From AC-69 sp046728055 (GTDB lineage: Bacteria > Actinomycetota > UBA4738 > HRBIN12), in assembly GCA_046728055.1 (NCBI GenBank), contig JBKPDU010000134.1, positions 1 through 5,895 on the forward strand: a stretch of DNA of 5,895 bases, read 5' to 3'. The translations under genes were made by a program, and so were the position numbers. Below are positions 1 to 5,895 of the stretch, in pieces (the stretch's first letter is position 1; every line of letters begins with the position of its first letter). Below the pieces are notes generated by a model that saw only the letters and a program-made list of their open reading frames with translations, was not told the origin of the DNA and did no database searches.

Positions 1-2
1 GG

Positions 3-326
3 CTCCGAGCCGAGCATCCAACCCTCAGAACGGGGGCCGCCGAGCTCATCGAACGCCTGCAGTCGACCGCCATCGGACCCGACTGGCCGGTGAACGGGGC
101 ACGAGACGACGTCCAACGATTGCTCGGGAAGATCGTGAAGCTTCGACAGCTGGGCGCCGACCTGGTCTGGGAGGCCTACAACCTGGACAAGCGCGTGATG
201 AAGGTCGGCCCGCCGACGAGCAGCCTCCTCGAATGCCCTGGTTGGCTCCCGTTCTTCCTCCATGACTCCTCCGGCAAGACTCTCGCTGGGCTGATCGGGT
301 CATCACGGCGGCTGTCCGATCGCTAA
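3..326 (+). CDS. Unrecognised protein, C-terminal fragment (5' end outside window)
   Basis: The plus-strand frame is open from the left edge (first complete codon at 3) to a TAA at 324-326, giving 107 residues. I do not recognise a family. Codons mostly end in G or C, and the protein has a balanced composition, unlike the Arg/Pro/Ser-rich translation of the opposite strand, which supports real coding. Residues about 33-67 (containing DDVQRLLGKIVKLRQLGADL) look like a long amphipathic helix; the tail is mixed, with WLPFFL followed by a basic end (SSRRLSDR). A GTG at 90 could be a start but has no Shine-Dalgarno sequence before it, and the frame upstream also looks coding, so I infer that the gene begins outside the window. 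Its stop overlaps the stop of the convergent cyclase gene by four bases. It could be a chance open frame, but I think a real gene is more likely. Confidence 0.55.
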   Translation, partial: LRAEHPTLRTGAAELIERLQSTAIGPDWPVNGARDDVQRLLGKIVKLRQLGADLVWEAYNLDKRVMKVGPPTSSLLECPGWLPFFLHDSSGKTLAGLIGSSRRLSDR

Positions 327-3300
327 TTGGTACCCATGGTTGCTTCATCTTCCTTGGCGATGGGCAAGACCGGATTCTCCGGGGCGACGTGCGGGTTGAC
401 CAGACGCGCTCGTGCGCGGCTCGTCGAGACGACGCTGCCCTTGGCCTCGAACAGTTCCACGGCTTCCTCGAGAGCGGCCGCTGCTTCCTCCGGCCGACCC
501 GAGAGCTGGTCGATCTCGGCGAGGTCCACGAGGATCTTCCCTTTCGAGTCCAACTCGTCGGAGGGACGGATCATCTCGTGGGCCTCCATCAGCAAGACCC
601 GTCCCCGTTCGAACTCCCCGCGACGGGCGAGCGACCTCCCGAGAACGGATCGCCAGTAGATCTGGGACATGAGGTCGTCGGCCGCGGTGATCTCCCGGCA
701 GATCCTGGCGAACTCCTCGGCCGCCTCCAGGCGCCCCTGCCGGTACAGGGCCTCAGCGAGCAACCCGGCGATCGTCGCTCGATAGTTCGATTCGCCCATC
801 CGATCGAGCTCCTCGTAGTCCCGGCGAAGCTCCGCCTCGGCGACTTCCGGATCCCCGGCGATCAGCTCGACCAGGCCCGAATCGAGCGAGGTCAGGGCCG
901 CGGAGAACTTCATCCCGTACTCCTCGAGCAGCGCCCGGCTCTGCTGGTACAGGTCACGGGCGCGATCGATCTCGCCCAGCTCGGCTAAGAGGTGGGCCAA
1001 CAAGTTCAGGGCGCGGGACTCGGCCTTGCGATCCCCCGCTGCGGCCTCGAGAATCTCCTCGCAGACCTTGATGGCCTGGGGCACCGGGGTAGGGCCCCAG
1101 GTCGCGGAGGTCGCGAGCGCCGAGAGGTACCGAATCTCGAGGATCCGGTTTCCCGCGAGCCTGGCGTGCTCGATGGCCCGCCGAGCCGCTTCCTCCGCAT
1201 CGGCGTTCCGCAGTGCGGTCCAGTGCACGAGGGTCAAGAGCCTCCAGGCGCGCGCCAGCCCCTCTTGGTATCCGAGCCCCTCCAGCACGGAGATCGCTCG
1301 CTTCGCCTCGTCGATGATCTCTTCCTCGCTACCTTGCCCCTCGGTCGCGTAGTGCTGATGCAGGCGAGCCAGGCCGATCGTTGTCCCCACGGCTCGCTCG
1401 TCCAGGGCCTCGGCCTCTTCCCGTGCCTTCTCGAGCACCCCGTCGGCGGTGGCGAACTCGCCCAGCTCGATCAGTGCATCGGCGGCCTCCAGGAGGAGCT
1501 TGGGGCGCTCCTTTTCGTCGGGGCCCAGCAGCGCAGCGGCGCGCCGAAGAAGCGACGCGGCGGCGGGCATGTCGCTTCGACCGAGCGCGCGCCTTCCGGC
1601 CGACGAAAGGTACCTGGCGCCTCGGCGCCCGACCTGGACGCCCAGATCATCGAGGGGGCCGAGCTGGATCCGGATCAGGTAGGCCTGCTCGAGGTGATAG
1701 CCGCGGATCTCCTCGAACTCGATGACCCGGTCTGACGCGATCTGCTCGAGCCAGTCGACGAACCGCTCGTGGAGCTCGGCCCTGGTGCGCTTGAGCAGCC
1801 CGTGATACGCGGCGTCGCGGATCAGGATGTGCTGAAAGCGGTACGCCTCCTGCCCGGCGAAGGTGACCTCGTCGGGGCCGATGAGCTCCTTGCGCTCGAG
1901 CCCCTGGAGGCTCGCGCCTACCTGGGGGCGCACCCCTTCGGAGACCAAGGCCTCGACGGCGCCGCGAAAGAAGACCTGCCCGACGACGGAGCCGCGATCG
2001 ATGACCGTCCGCTCGGTGGCCCCGAGCCGATCCAATCGCGCAGTCAGCAGTGCCGAGATCGTCGGCGGGATGCTGATCGATCCCAGGTCGCCGACGAGCG
2101 TCCAGCTGCCGTCCTCGGAACGGTGAAGGACGCCGTCGTCGATGAGCATCGACAGCATCTGCTCGACGAACAGCGGGTTGCCCTCCGCGGCCTCGACGAT
2201 CCGGGTCCGGACGCCCTCGTCCAGGGACGAGCCCATCAGGTTCTGCGCGACCTGTGCGCTCTCGGCCTCCGAGAGCGGCTGGAGAACGATCCGGTGGACC
2301 TTGTCCGTCTCCTGGATCCACTTGGCATGCTCCTCGAGCAGCTCGGGACGGGAGGAGCACACCAGCATCAGGGGCGCTTGGACCGCCTCGAGGAGGTACG
2401 TGAGCAGGTCCAGGAACGTCTCCTCCGCCCAGTGGATGTCGTCGATCAGCATCACGGTCGGCTGGTCCCGGGCCATGAGCTCGACCAGTCGCCGCGCGCC
2501 CCAGAATGTCTCCGGGACAGGGAACGTGACATCTGAAAGGCCGATCGCCGCGGCGACCCGTTCGGCGGCTTCATGTTCGTGTTCCCCGGCGAATGCCGCG
2601 AGCTTGGACCTCGCCTGCGCCAGAGAGTCGTCGTTCGTGATCCCTATCGCCTCCCGGATGACCTCTCCGAGCGGCCAGAACGTGATGCCCTCCCCGTAGG
2701 AAAGGCAGCGCCCGCGCAACGCCCGAACCCGTCCGGAAGCCCGGCTCAGGAACTCATGCAACAATCGGGACTTCCCGACTCCCGCCGGACCGAACACGGT
2801 CACCATCTGGGGCGCGAGCTGGCGTTCAGCGGCGTCGAGCGCTCCCATGAGCACCGCCAGCTCTTCCCCTCGACCCACCATGGGCGAATCGAGCCTTCGA
2901 GCCACGCCCTCTTCCCGCTCGGCGACGGAGATCAAGCGGTAGGCCGGAACACGCTCCGCCTTCCCCTTGAGCTCGAGCGGCGCGACCTGCTCCACCTCGA
3001 CGGCGTCGCGGACCAGCCGATATGTCGGCTCGCCGATCAAGATCTCGCAGCTGGGGGCATTCTGTTCCAGTCGCGCGGTTGTGTTGACGGTGTCGCCTGT
3101 CACCAGCCGCTGACCGGCGGAGACGTCCCCAGCTACCACCTCGCCGGTGTTCACACCCGTGCGGTTCTCGAGACGAACCCCCCAACCCTTCTCGAGCCGC
3201 TCGTTCACCTGCTCCAGCATTAGCTTCATCTGGTAGGCGGCCCGGACCGCGCGAAGGGCGTCGTCCTCGTGGAGCATGGGGAGACCGAACACGGCCATGA

Positions 3301-3568
3301 TGGCGTCGCCGATGAACTTTTCCACCGTTCCGCCGTGGCGTTCGAGGACCGCGCGCATCTCGTTGAAATAGACGCTCAGAACCTCACGGAGCGACTCGGT
3401 GTCGAGCTGCTCCCCGAGGCTCGTGGATCCCTTCAGGTCGCTGAAGACCACCGTGACGGTCTTGCGAACCTCCTGGACAACCTCCTCGGGGGCCAGCTTC
3501 GTTCCACAGATCCCGCACAGGCGGAATCGGTCGGGGTTCTCCTCGCCGCAGTTGGGGCAGATCTGCAC
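323..3568 (-). CDS. Zinc-ribbon / class III nucleotidyl cyclase / STAND ATPase / TPR signalling protein
   Basis: A 1081-aa cytoplasmic multidomain protein likely to make cyclic nucleotide (probably cAMP) under control of an ATPase and protein-interaction module. Residues 4-21 form a zinc ribbon (C4, C7, C18, C21). Residues about 36-215 are the class III cyclase: metal-binding D44 (FSDLKGST) and D88 (EKFIGDAIMAVFG), purine-contacting K84, and transition-state N162 and R166 (VTGDTVNTTARLE). Residues about 228-480 are a STAND/AAA-like ATPase: Walker A GPAGVGKS at 260-267, Walker B VMLIDDIHW at 372-380, SSRPE at 405-409 and GNPLF at 463-467. A winged-helix-like part follows (about 500-630), with FQHILIRDAAY at 578-588, and then helical TPR-like repeats (about 650-1050). 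The start is GTG; an in-frame stop lies three codons upstream (3578-3580), and no later start keeps the zinc ribbon. There is no Shine-Dalgarno sequence. This architecture is known in actinobacteria and other soil bacteria; cyclase activity and the signal sensed are inferred. Confidence 0.93.
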   Translation of the reverse strand: MQICPNCGEENPDRFRLCGICGTKLAPEEVVQEVRKTVTVVFSDLKGSTSLGEQLDTESLREVLSVYFNEMRAVLERHGGTVEKFIGDAIMAVFGLPMLHEDDALRAVRAAYQMKLMLEQVNERLEKGWGVRLENRTGVNTGEVVAGDVSAGQRLVTGDTVNTTARLEQNAPSCEILIGEPTYRLVRDAVEVEQVAPLELKGKAERVPAYRLISVAEREEGVARRLDSPMVGRGEELAVLMGALDAAERQLAPQMVTVFGPAGVGKSRLLHEFLSRASGRVRALRGRCLSYGEGITFWPLGEVIREAIGITNDDSLAQARSKLAAFAGEHEHEAAERVAAAIGLSDVTFPVPETFWGARRLVELMARDQPTVMLIDDIHWAEETFLDLLTYLLEAVQAPLMLVCSSRPELLEEHAKWIQETDKVHRIVLQPLSEAESAQVAQNLMGSSLDEGVRTRIVEAAEGNPLFVEQMLSMLIDDGVLHRSEDGSWTLVGDLGSISIPPTISALLTARLDRLGATERTVIDRGSVVGQVFFRGAVEALVSEGVRPQVGASLQGLERKELIGPDEVTFAGQEAYRFQHILIRDAAYHGLLKRTRAELHERFVDWLEQIASDRVIEFEEIRGYHLEQAYLIRIQLGPLDDLGVQVGRRGARYLSSAGRRALGRSDMPAAASLLRRAAALLGPDEKERPKLLLEAADALIELGEFATADGVLEKAREEAEALDERAVGTTIGLARLHQHYATEGQGSEEEIIDEAKRAISVLEGLGYQEGLARAWRLLTLVHWTALRNADAEEAARRAIEHARLAGNRILEIRYLSALATSATWGPTPVPQAIKVCEEILEAAAGDRKAESRALNLLAHLLAELGEIDRARDLYQQSRALLEEYGMKFSAALTSLDSGLVELIAGDPEVAEAELRRDYEELDRMGESNYRATIAGLLAEALYRQGRLEAAEEFARICREITAADDLMSQIYWRSVLGRSLARRGEFERGRVLLMEAHEMIRPSDELDSKGKILVDLAEIDQLSGRPEEAAAALEEAVELFEAKGSVVSTSRARARLVNPHVAPENPVLPIAKEDEATMGTN

Positions 3569-3574
3569 GCGAGG

Positions 3575-3580
3575 AGTCTA
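3575..3580 (-). promoter_or_regulatory. Possible -10 element for leaderless transcription of the cyclase gene
   Basis: On the minus strand TAGACT matches the TANNNT pattern and ends six bases before the GTG start, so transcription would begin at or next to the start codon. The bases before the GTG contain no purine-rich Shine-Dalgarno sequence, as expected for a leaderless mRNA, which is common in Actinomycetota. No clear -35 hexamer is visible upstream. The hexamer alone is weak evidence. Confidence 0.3.
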
Positions 3581-3609
3581 CGGCCGGCCCTGAGAGGACT
3601 CCAGGGCGC

Positions 3610-3639
3610 CCCGAGGGGCGCCGGAAGGCGCCCCTCGGG
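3610..3639 (-). terminator. Strong GC hairpin, likely terminator of the secreted-protein gene
   Basis: A perfect 13-bp inverted repeat (CCCGAGGGGCGCC / GGCGCCCCTCGGG) with a four-base loop, TTCC on the minus strand. It begins about 20 bases after the stop codon of the secreted-protein gene and lies in the spacer before the cyclase gene, the expected place for a terminator. There is no T-tract after it, so it is not a classical intrinsic terminator; U-tract-less hairpins are described in actinobacteria. The adjacent GGCGCCCC at 3605-3612 can also pair with 3615-3622, giving a competing 8-bp hairpin. Confidence 0.55.
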
Positions 3640-3659
3640 AGGTCATCGATGCGTTCGGC

Positions 3660-4673
3660 CTAGTGCTTACCCGGGTCTTCTCCTGGCATCAAGATCGTGA
3701 TCACGATCTTGCCCGTGTCGAACTCACGGTACTGCTTGTCCACGCAAGGTGGTGGGATCGCCGCTGCGCCGCCACCCGGGTAGCACGGCTGGAGGATGGT
3801 CCCGGTGGCCGCGTCGGGGTTGGTGGAGTAGCAGATCCGGTAGAACGAGGAGTCACCGGCGCCTGCAGGTAGACCTGGTGGTTGCACCGCGGGGTCGAAC
3901 GTGGAGGTCGAAAATTTTGGACCGGCGCCCGCAATGAATCCTTCGCCCGGCGTGATATTGACCTGGATCGGCAGGTGGTAGCCGGCCTCCCATTGAGGAT
4001 CTTGGTTGCACGCGAGGTTACCCCCGAAGGTCACATTGACGTGCCCCTGGAAGTCGCCGCCGACCGTCTCGGTCTGCCCGGTCGTCGGATCGGTGACCGA
4101 TTCTCCGCTCTCCAGGCTGCACCCATTGACCCCCACGGAGGGTTGAGCGAGGGGAGTGAACGTCTCGCCCATGTGGGTGGGGGTGGAGCCCCAGGCCGTC
4201 GTGGTGAACTCGAACGACCCGGTCTGACAATTCGAGGCATCTGCGGTGAAGGTGAGGCTCACGCTCTCGCCCGCGTTCAGCTTGTCGTTACCGGTGACCG
4301 CCCAAGCTTGGATATATGTCCCGTCCCAGAAGCCCGTCCAATTCCGTCCGTTCGGAGAACTGGCCGTACCGAAGGTCACGTTCGAAAAGCGGGTGGGCAC
4401 GAGGATCTGGGCGGATCCCAGCTGAATGGTGCTGGAGGCGGTACAAGGAGTTCTGAGCGGCGTCCCACCGCAATCGGTGATCGTTACCGTGAACGACGTG
4501 CCAGTCGTGTTCCCGCTCACGGCACTCGGCGATATCTCGGAGAGGTACTGCTTGACCGCCGCCCTGGCGCTGCTGACACCCGGTGCGGCGATCACCATCG
4601 CGATGAGGAGCATGAACGTGGCGAGGAGCGACACCCGCCCTCGCTGCAAGATGTGGGACTTCAATCTGGACAT
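3660..4673 (-). CDS. Secreted cysteine-containing beta-rich protein of unknown function
   Basis: A 337-aa protein that I cannot assign to a named family. The N-terminus is a clear Sec signal peptide: basic n-region (R3, K5, R11, R13), hydrophobic core at about 14-30 and a likely cleavage site after ARA at 36-38. The mature part has eight cysteines (68, 77, 149, 185, 222, 281, 297, 310), an even number compatible with up to four disulfides outside the cell. It is rich in Thr, Ser, Gly and Asn with alternating hydrophobic residues (for example SFTVTITDC, SVSLTFTAD), suggesting two beta-sandwich domains, about 43-180 and 200-330, joined by a Thr/Gly/Glu-rich linker. The first resembles Ig-like repeats of exported actinobacterial proteins (inference). 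No LPXTG motif, lipobox or C-terminal membrane segment is seen, so it is probably released. The ATG start is backed by a well-placed Shine-Dalgarno sequence. A 22-bp palindrome lies within its last codons. Confidence 0.85.
   Translation of the reverse strand: MSRLKSHILQRGRVSLLATFMLLIAMVIAAPGVSSARAAVKQYLSEISPSAVSGNTTGTSFTVTITDCGGTPLRTPCTASSTIQLGSAQILVPTRFSNVTFGTASSPNGRNWTGFWDGTYIQAWAVTGNDKLNAGESVSLTFTADASNCQTGSFEFTTTAWGSTPTHMGETFTPLAQPSVGVNGCSLESGESVTDPTTGQTETVGGDFQGHVNVTFGGNLACNQDPQWEAGYHLPIQVNITPGEGFIAGAGPKFSTSTFDPAVQPPGLPAGAGDSSFYRICYSTNPDAATGTILQPCYPGGGAAAIPPPCVDKQYREFDTGKIVITILMPGEDPGKH
3690..3711. repeat. Perfect 22-bp palindrome inside the secreted-protein gene
   Basis: CAAGATCGTGA is followed directly by its exact reverse complement TCACGATCTTG, with no spacer. 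It encodes the residues around KIVITIL near the protein's C-terminus, 28 bases before the stop codon. It could be a protein-binding site or could fold at the 3' end of the transcript; repeated ATC (Ile) codons alone can favour such symmetry. Confidence 0.8.
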
Positions 4674-4682
4674 ACCATCTCT

Positions 4683-4688
4683 CTCCTT
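4683..4688 (-). promoter_or_regulatory. Shine-Dalgarno sequence of the secreted-protein gene
   Basis: On the minus strand AAGGAG lies nine bases before the ATG at 4673. It fixes the start of the secreted-protein gene, and the signal peptide begins directly after that ATG. Confidence 0.85.
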
Positions 4689-4765
4689 TCTAGGTAGCTA
4701 ATCCAAGAACCCAGGACCTGGTGTGCCATCGGCGCGCTCTCGATTCCCCTCCCCCCCGAACTGTG

Positions 4766-4793
4766 TTCCTCTTCGTATGAATAAAAGGAGGAA
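4766..4793. promoter_or_regulatory. AT-rich island with imperfect inverted repeat, possible promoter/operator
   Basis: TTCCTCTT (4766-4773) and AAGGAGGAA (4785-4793) are inverted copies with one extra base, enclosing 11 AT-rich bases. This is the only AT-rich patch in the GC-rich spacer and lies about 90 bases before the secreted-protein start. On the minus strand it contains TATTCAT-like sequence that could serve as a -10, but no convincing -35 accompanies it. Confidence 0.25.
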
Positions 4794-4884
4794 AACAATC
4801 CCATCGCGTAGATGGAACGACCTACAAGGCTGGATGCCAGTTCCGACGGGCGGTTGCACCCATGAACTACCCCTTCTCAGCAGA

Positions 4885-4914
4885 GCCCGGCGTCGCCGAC
4901 GGGCAACGCCGGGC
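4885..4914 (-). other. Stable 13-bp RNA hairpin of unknown function
   Basis: The arms are 13 bases each around a four-base loop, CGTC on the minus strand. Read as minus-strand RNA all 13 pairs form, one being a U-G wobble; read as plus-strand RNA that position is a C-A mismatch. This points to minus-strand transcription. It starts 143 bases after the glnA stop and about 210 bases before the secreted-protein start. There is no T-tract after it, so a terminator for glnA, a leader element or part of a small RNA all remain possible. Confidence 0.5.
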
Positions 4915-5026
4915 CATCGTTTTCCTCAAGGGGGAGAGCATGAGGCCCCGGATGGGGGACCGTCAACGCGAAACTACTACTTTTGCCGTAAATCCTCCGG
5001 GTATCCCCCATCAGAGGGACAGACCA

Positions 5027-5040
5027 CGAACGGACGTTCG
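5027..5040. promoter_or_regulatory. SOS-box-like palindrome (candidate LexA site)
   Basis: CGAACGGACGTTCG fits the Gram-positive/actinobacterial SOS box CGAAC-N4-GTTCG exactly, and the base after it is A, as in the mycobacterial form TCGAAC-N4-GTTCGA. The arms are perfect over six bases each. It lies 18 bp beyond the glnA stop codon. No well-supported promoter or gene starts next to it on either strand, so its target is unclear. LexA binding is inferred from motif match only. Confidence 0.45.
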
Positions 5041-5057
5041 AGTCCCGCGGCCGGCTG

Positions 5058-5895
5058 CTACAGGATCGGGAGATACCGCTCAAGCTCATAGGGCGTCACC
5101 TGTGAGCGGTACCCGTCCCACTCCTCGCGCTTGTTCCGCAGGAGGAACTCGAGCACGTGCTCGCCCAGGCCCTCCCGGAGCACCTTGGACTCGGAGGCCA
5201 GCCCGATGGCCTCGTACAGGTCCTCGGGCAGTGACCTGATGCCCGCGGCCCGGCGCTCCTCGACCGTCATCCCGTAGATGTTGTTGGAGGCTTCCGGCGG
5301 GAGCTCGTACTCGCCCTCGATGCCGGCCAGGCCCGCGGAGAGCATCGCCGCGAACGCCAGGTAGGGGTTGCAGGCTGCGTCGGGCGATCGGTACTCGATG
5401 CGGGTCGACTCCTCCTTGCCGGGCTTGTGCACAGGAACGCGGACCAGGGCCGAGCGGTTCCGGCGGGCCCAACACACGTAGACCGGTGCTTCGTACCCGG
5501 GCACCAGGCGCTTGTAGGAGTTCACCCACTGGTTGGTGGCCAGGGTGATCTCGGGGGCGTGCTGGAGGATGCCGGCGATGTATCGCTTGGCCACGGTCGA
5601 CAAGTGGTACTCGTCGGTCGCATCGAAGAACGCGTTCCGGTCTCCCTCGAACAGGGACTGATGGGTGTGCATTCCGCTTCCGTTCACACCTTTGACCGGT
5701 TTCGGCATGAACGTCGCGTAGATCCCGAACTCCTGCGCAACCTCCTTCACGGTAAGGCGGTACGTCATGACGTTGTCGGCCATGGTCAGCGCATCCGCGT
5801 ACCGAAGGTCGATCTCGTGCTGCGACGGAGCCACCTCGTGGTGCACGTACTCCACGGGGATGCCCATGGCCTCGAGGTACGCCACGGTTCGTTTC
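5058..5895 (-). CDS. glnA: Glutamine synthetase type I (GSI-alpha), C-terminal part
   Basis: The last 278 residues of the enzyme that makes glutamine from glutamate, ammonia and ATP in the cytoplasm, normally a dodecamer of about 440-470-aa subunits; the N-terminal third is beyond the right edge. Visible in order: HHEVAPSQHEI with two metal-binding glutamates, FMPKPVKGVNGSGMHTHQSL with the ATP/metal-site histidine, the NSYKRLVPGYEAPVYVCWARRNRSALVRVP stretch (starting NSYKRLVPGYEAP) with catalytic arginines and the flap glutamate, and RIEYRSPD followed by NPYLAFAAML. The short EVAPSQHE spacing and the end NNIYGMTVEERR...ELERYLPIL resemble the Bacillus-like GSI-alpha form, which is usually not controlled by adenylylation, although a tyrosine is present at the equivalent position (NIYG). 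The frame is intact and all active-site residues expected in this part are present. The GTG at 5885 is internal: in-frame residues KRT precede it. Confidence 0.95.
   Translation of the reverse strand, partial: KRTVAYLEAMGIPVEYVHHEVAPSQHEIDLRYADALTMADNVMTYRLTVKEVAQEFGIYATFMPKPVKGVNGSGMHTHQSLFEGDRNAFFDATDEYHLSTVAKRYIAGILQHAPEITLATNQWVNSYKRLVPGYEAPVYVCWARRNRSALVRVPVHKPGKEESTRIEYRSPDAACNPYLAFAAMLSAGLAGIEGEYELPPEASNNIYGMTVEERRAAGIRSLPEDLYEAIGLASESKVLREGLGEHVLEFLLRNKREEWDGYRSQVTPYELERYLPIL

Larger units (their letters stand above)
4674..5057. other. 384-bp intergenic spacer, structured, no convincing gene
   Basis: This stretch separates the end of glnA from the secreted-protein gene, both on the minus strand. 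Open frames here on either strand lack Shine-Dalgarno sequences and have poor composition, so I call no gene. From the secreted gene outward it holds that gene's Shine-Dalgarno sequence, an AT-rich island (about 4765-4800) flanked by an imperfect inverted repeat, a set of small hairpins (4801-4815, 4831-4840), a 9-bp direct repeat CCGACGGGC (4843-4851 and 4896-4904), a strong hairpin (4885-4914), long-range complementary arms (4951-4959 and 5004-5012) and an SOS-box-like palindrome (5027-5040). It may contain the promoter of the secreted-protein gene and a structured leader or small RNA. I matched it to no known riboswitch or RNA family. Confidence 0.6.

Noticed and set aside
46..348. Minus-strand open frame of 100 codons at the left edge
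   Set aside because: Translation is Arg/Ser/Pro-rich low complexity typical of an antisense shadow; the plus-strand frame there has better codon use.
1769..2536. Long plus-strand open frame antisense to the cyclase gene (others at 389-988, 992-1735, 2573-3223)
   Set aside because: These are shadows of the codon bias of the high-GC minus-strand gene; they have no recognisable domains, and the minus-strand frame carries clear family motifs throughout.
4785..4791. AAGGAGG on the plus strand, a perfect Shine-Dalgarno-like sequence
   Set aside because: The next ATG (4812) is about 20 bases away, too far, and no convincing plus-strand coding frame follows; it is one arm of an imperfect inverted repeat.
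4815..4914. Possible cobalamin, cyclic-di-GMP or cyclic-di-AMP riboswitch in the spacer
   Set aside because: Only short scattered resemblances (for example GGGTGCAACC); the conserved cores of these families are not present in order on either strand.
4931..4948. Plus-strand frame encoding KGESMRP followed by GD, like the active-site serine motif of LexA/signal-peptidase-type proteases
   Set aside because: The spacing between the Pro and GD is two residues too short, no lysine-dyad region follows, there is no Shine-Dalgarno sequence, and the frame runs on antisense into glnA.
5000..5005. GGGTAT on the plus strand, like a stress sigma factor -10
   Set aside because: No good GTTT-type -35 at the right distance and no plus-strand gene downstream, only antisense to glnA.
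5030..5050. tRNA T-arm-like GTTCGAGTCC
   Set aside because: The flanking five-base stem does not pair beyond the first base pair, and no acceptor, D-arm or anticodon arm surrounds it. The sequence is better explained by the SOS-box-like palindrome.

Overview
This window is G+C-rich (about two thirds by eye) with strongly G/C-ending codons. The gene content fits an uncultivated, soil-type member of the Actinomycetota: a very large zinc-ribbon/class III cyclase/STAND-ATPase/TPR protein, a GSI-alpha type glutamine synthetase, GTG starts, a possible leaderless gene and a CGAAC-N4-GTTCG palindrome of the Gram-positive/actinobacterial SOS-box type. The phylum assignment is inference; no marker RNA is present.

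Layout from left to right. (1) Positions 3-326, plus strand: the 3' end of an unrecognised gene whose stop codon overlaps that of the next gene tail to tail. (2) Positions 323-3568, minus strand: a 1081-aa signalling protein with a zinc ribbon, nucleotidyl cyclase, AAA/STAND ATPase and TPR-like repeats. (3) Positions 3569-3659: a short spacer with a strong GC hairpin, probably the terminator of the gene upstream of it on the minus strand, and a possible leaderless promoter for the cyclase. (4) Positions 3660-4673, minus strand: a 337-aa secreted, cysteine-containing beta-rich protein of unknown function with a good Shine-Dalgarno sequence. (5) Positions 4674-5057: a 384-bp spacer without a convincing gene but full of inverted repeats, including a 13-bp hairpin that pairs better as minus-strand RNA and a perfect SOS-box-like palindrome. 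(6) Positions 5058-5895, minus strand: the C-terminal 278 residues of type I glutamine synthetase, running off the right edge.

The three minus-strand genes point the same way, but the spacers and the hairpin suggest separate transcription units rather than one operon. No functional link between cyclase, secreted protein and glutamine synthetase can be shown from sequence. No mobile element, CRISPR array, tRNA or rRNA was found. The most unusual parts are the structured spacer after glnA with its SOS-box-like palindrome, and a perfect 22-bp palindrome inside the 3' end of the secreted-protein gene.
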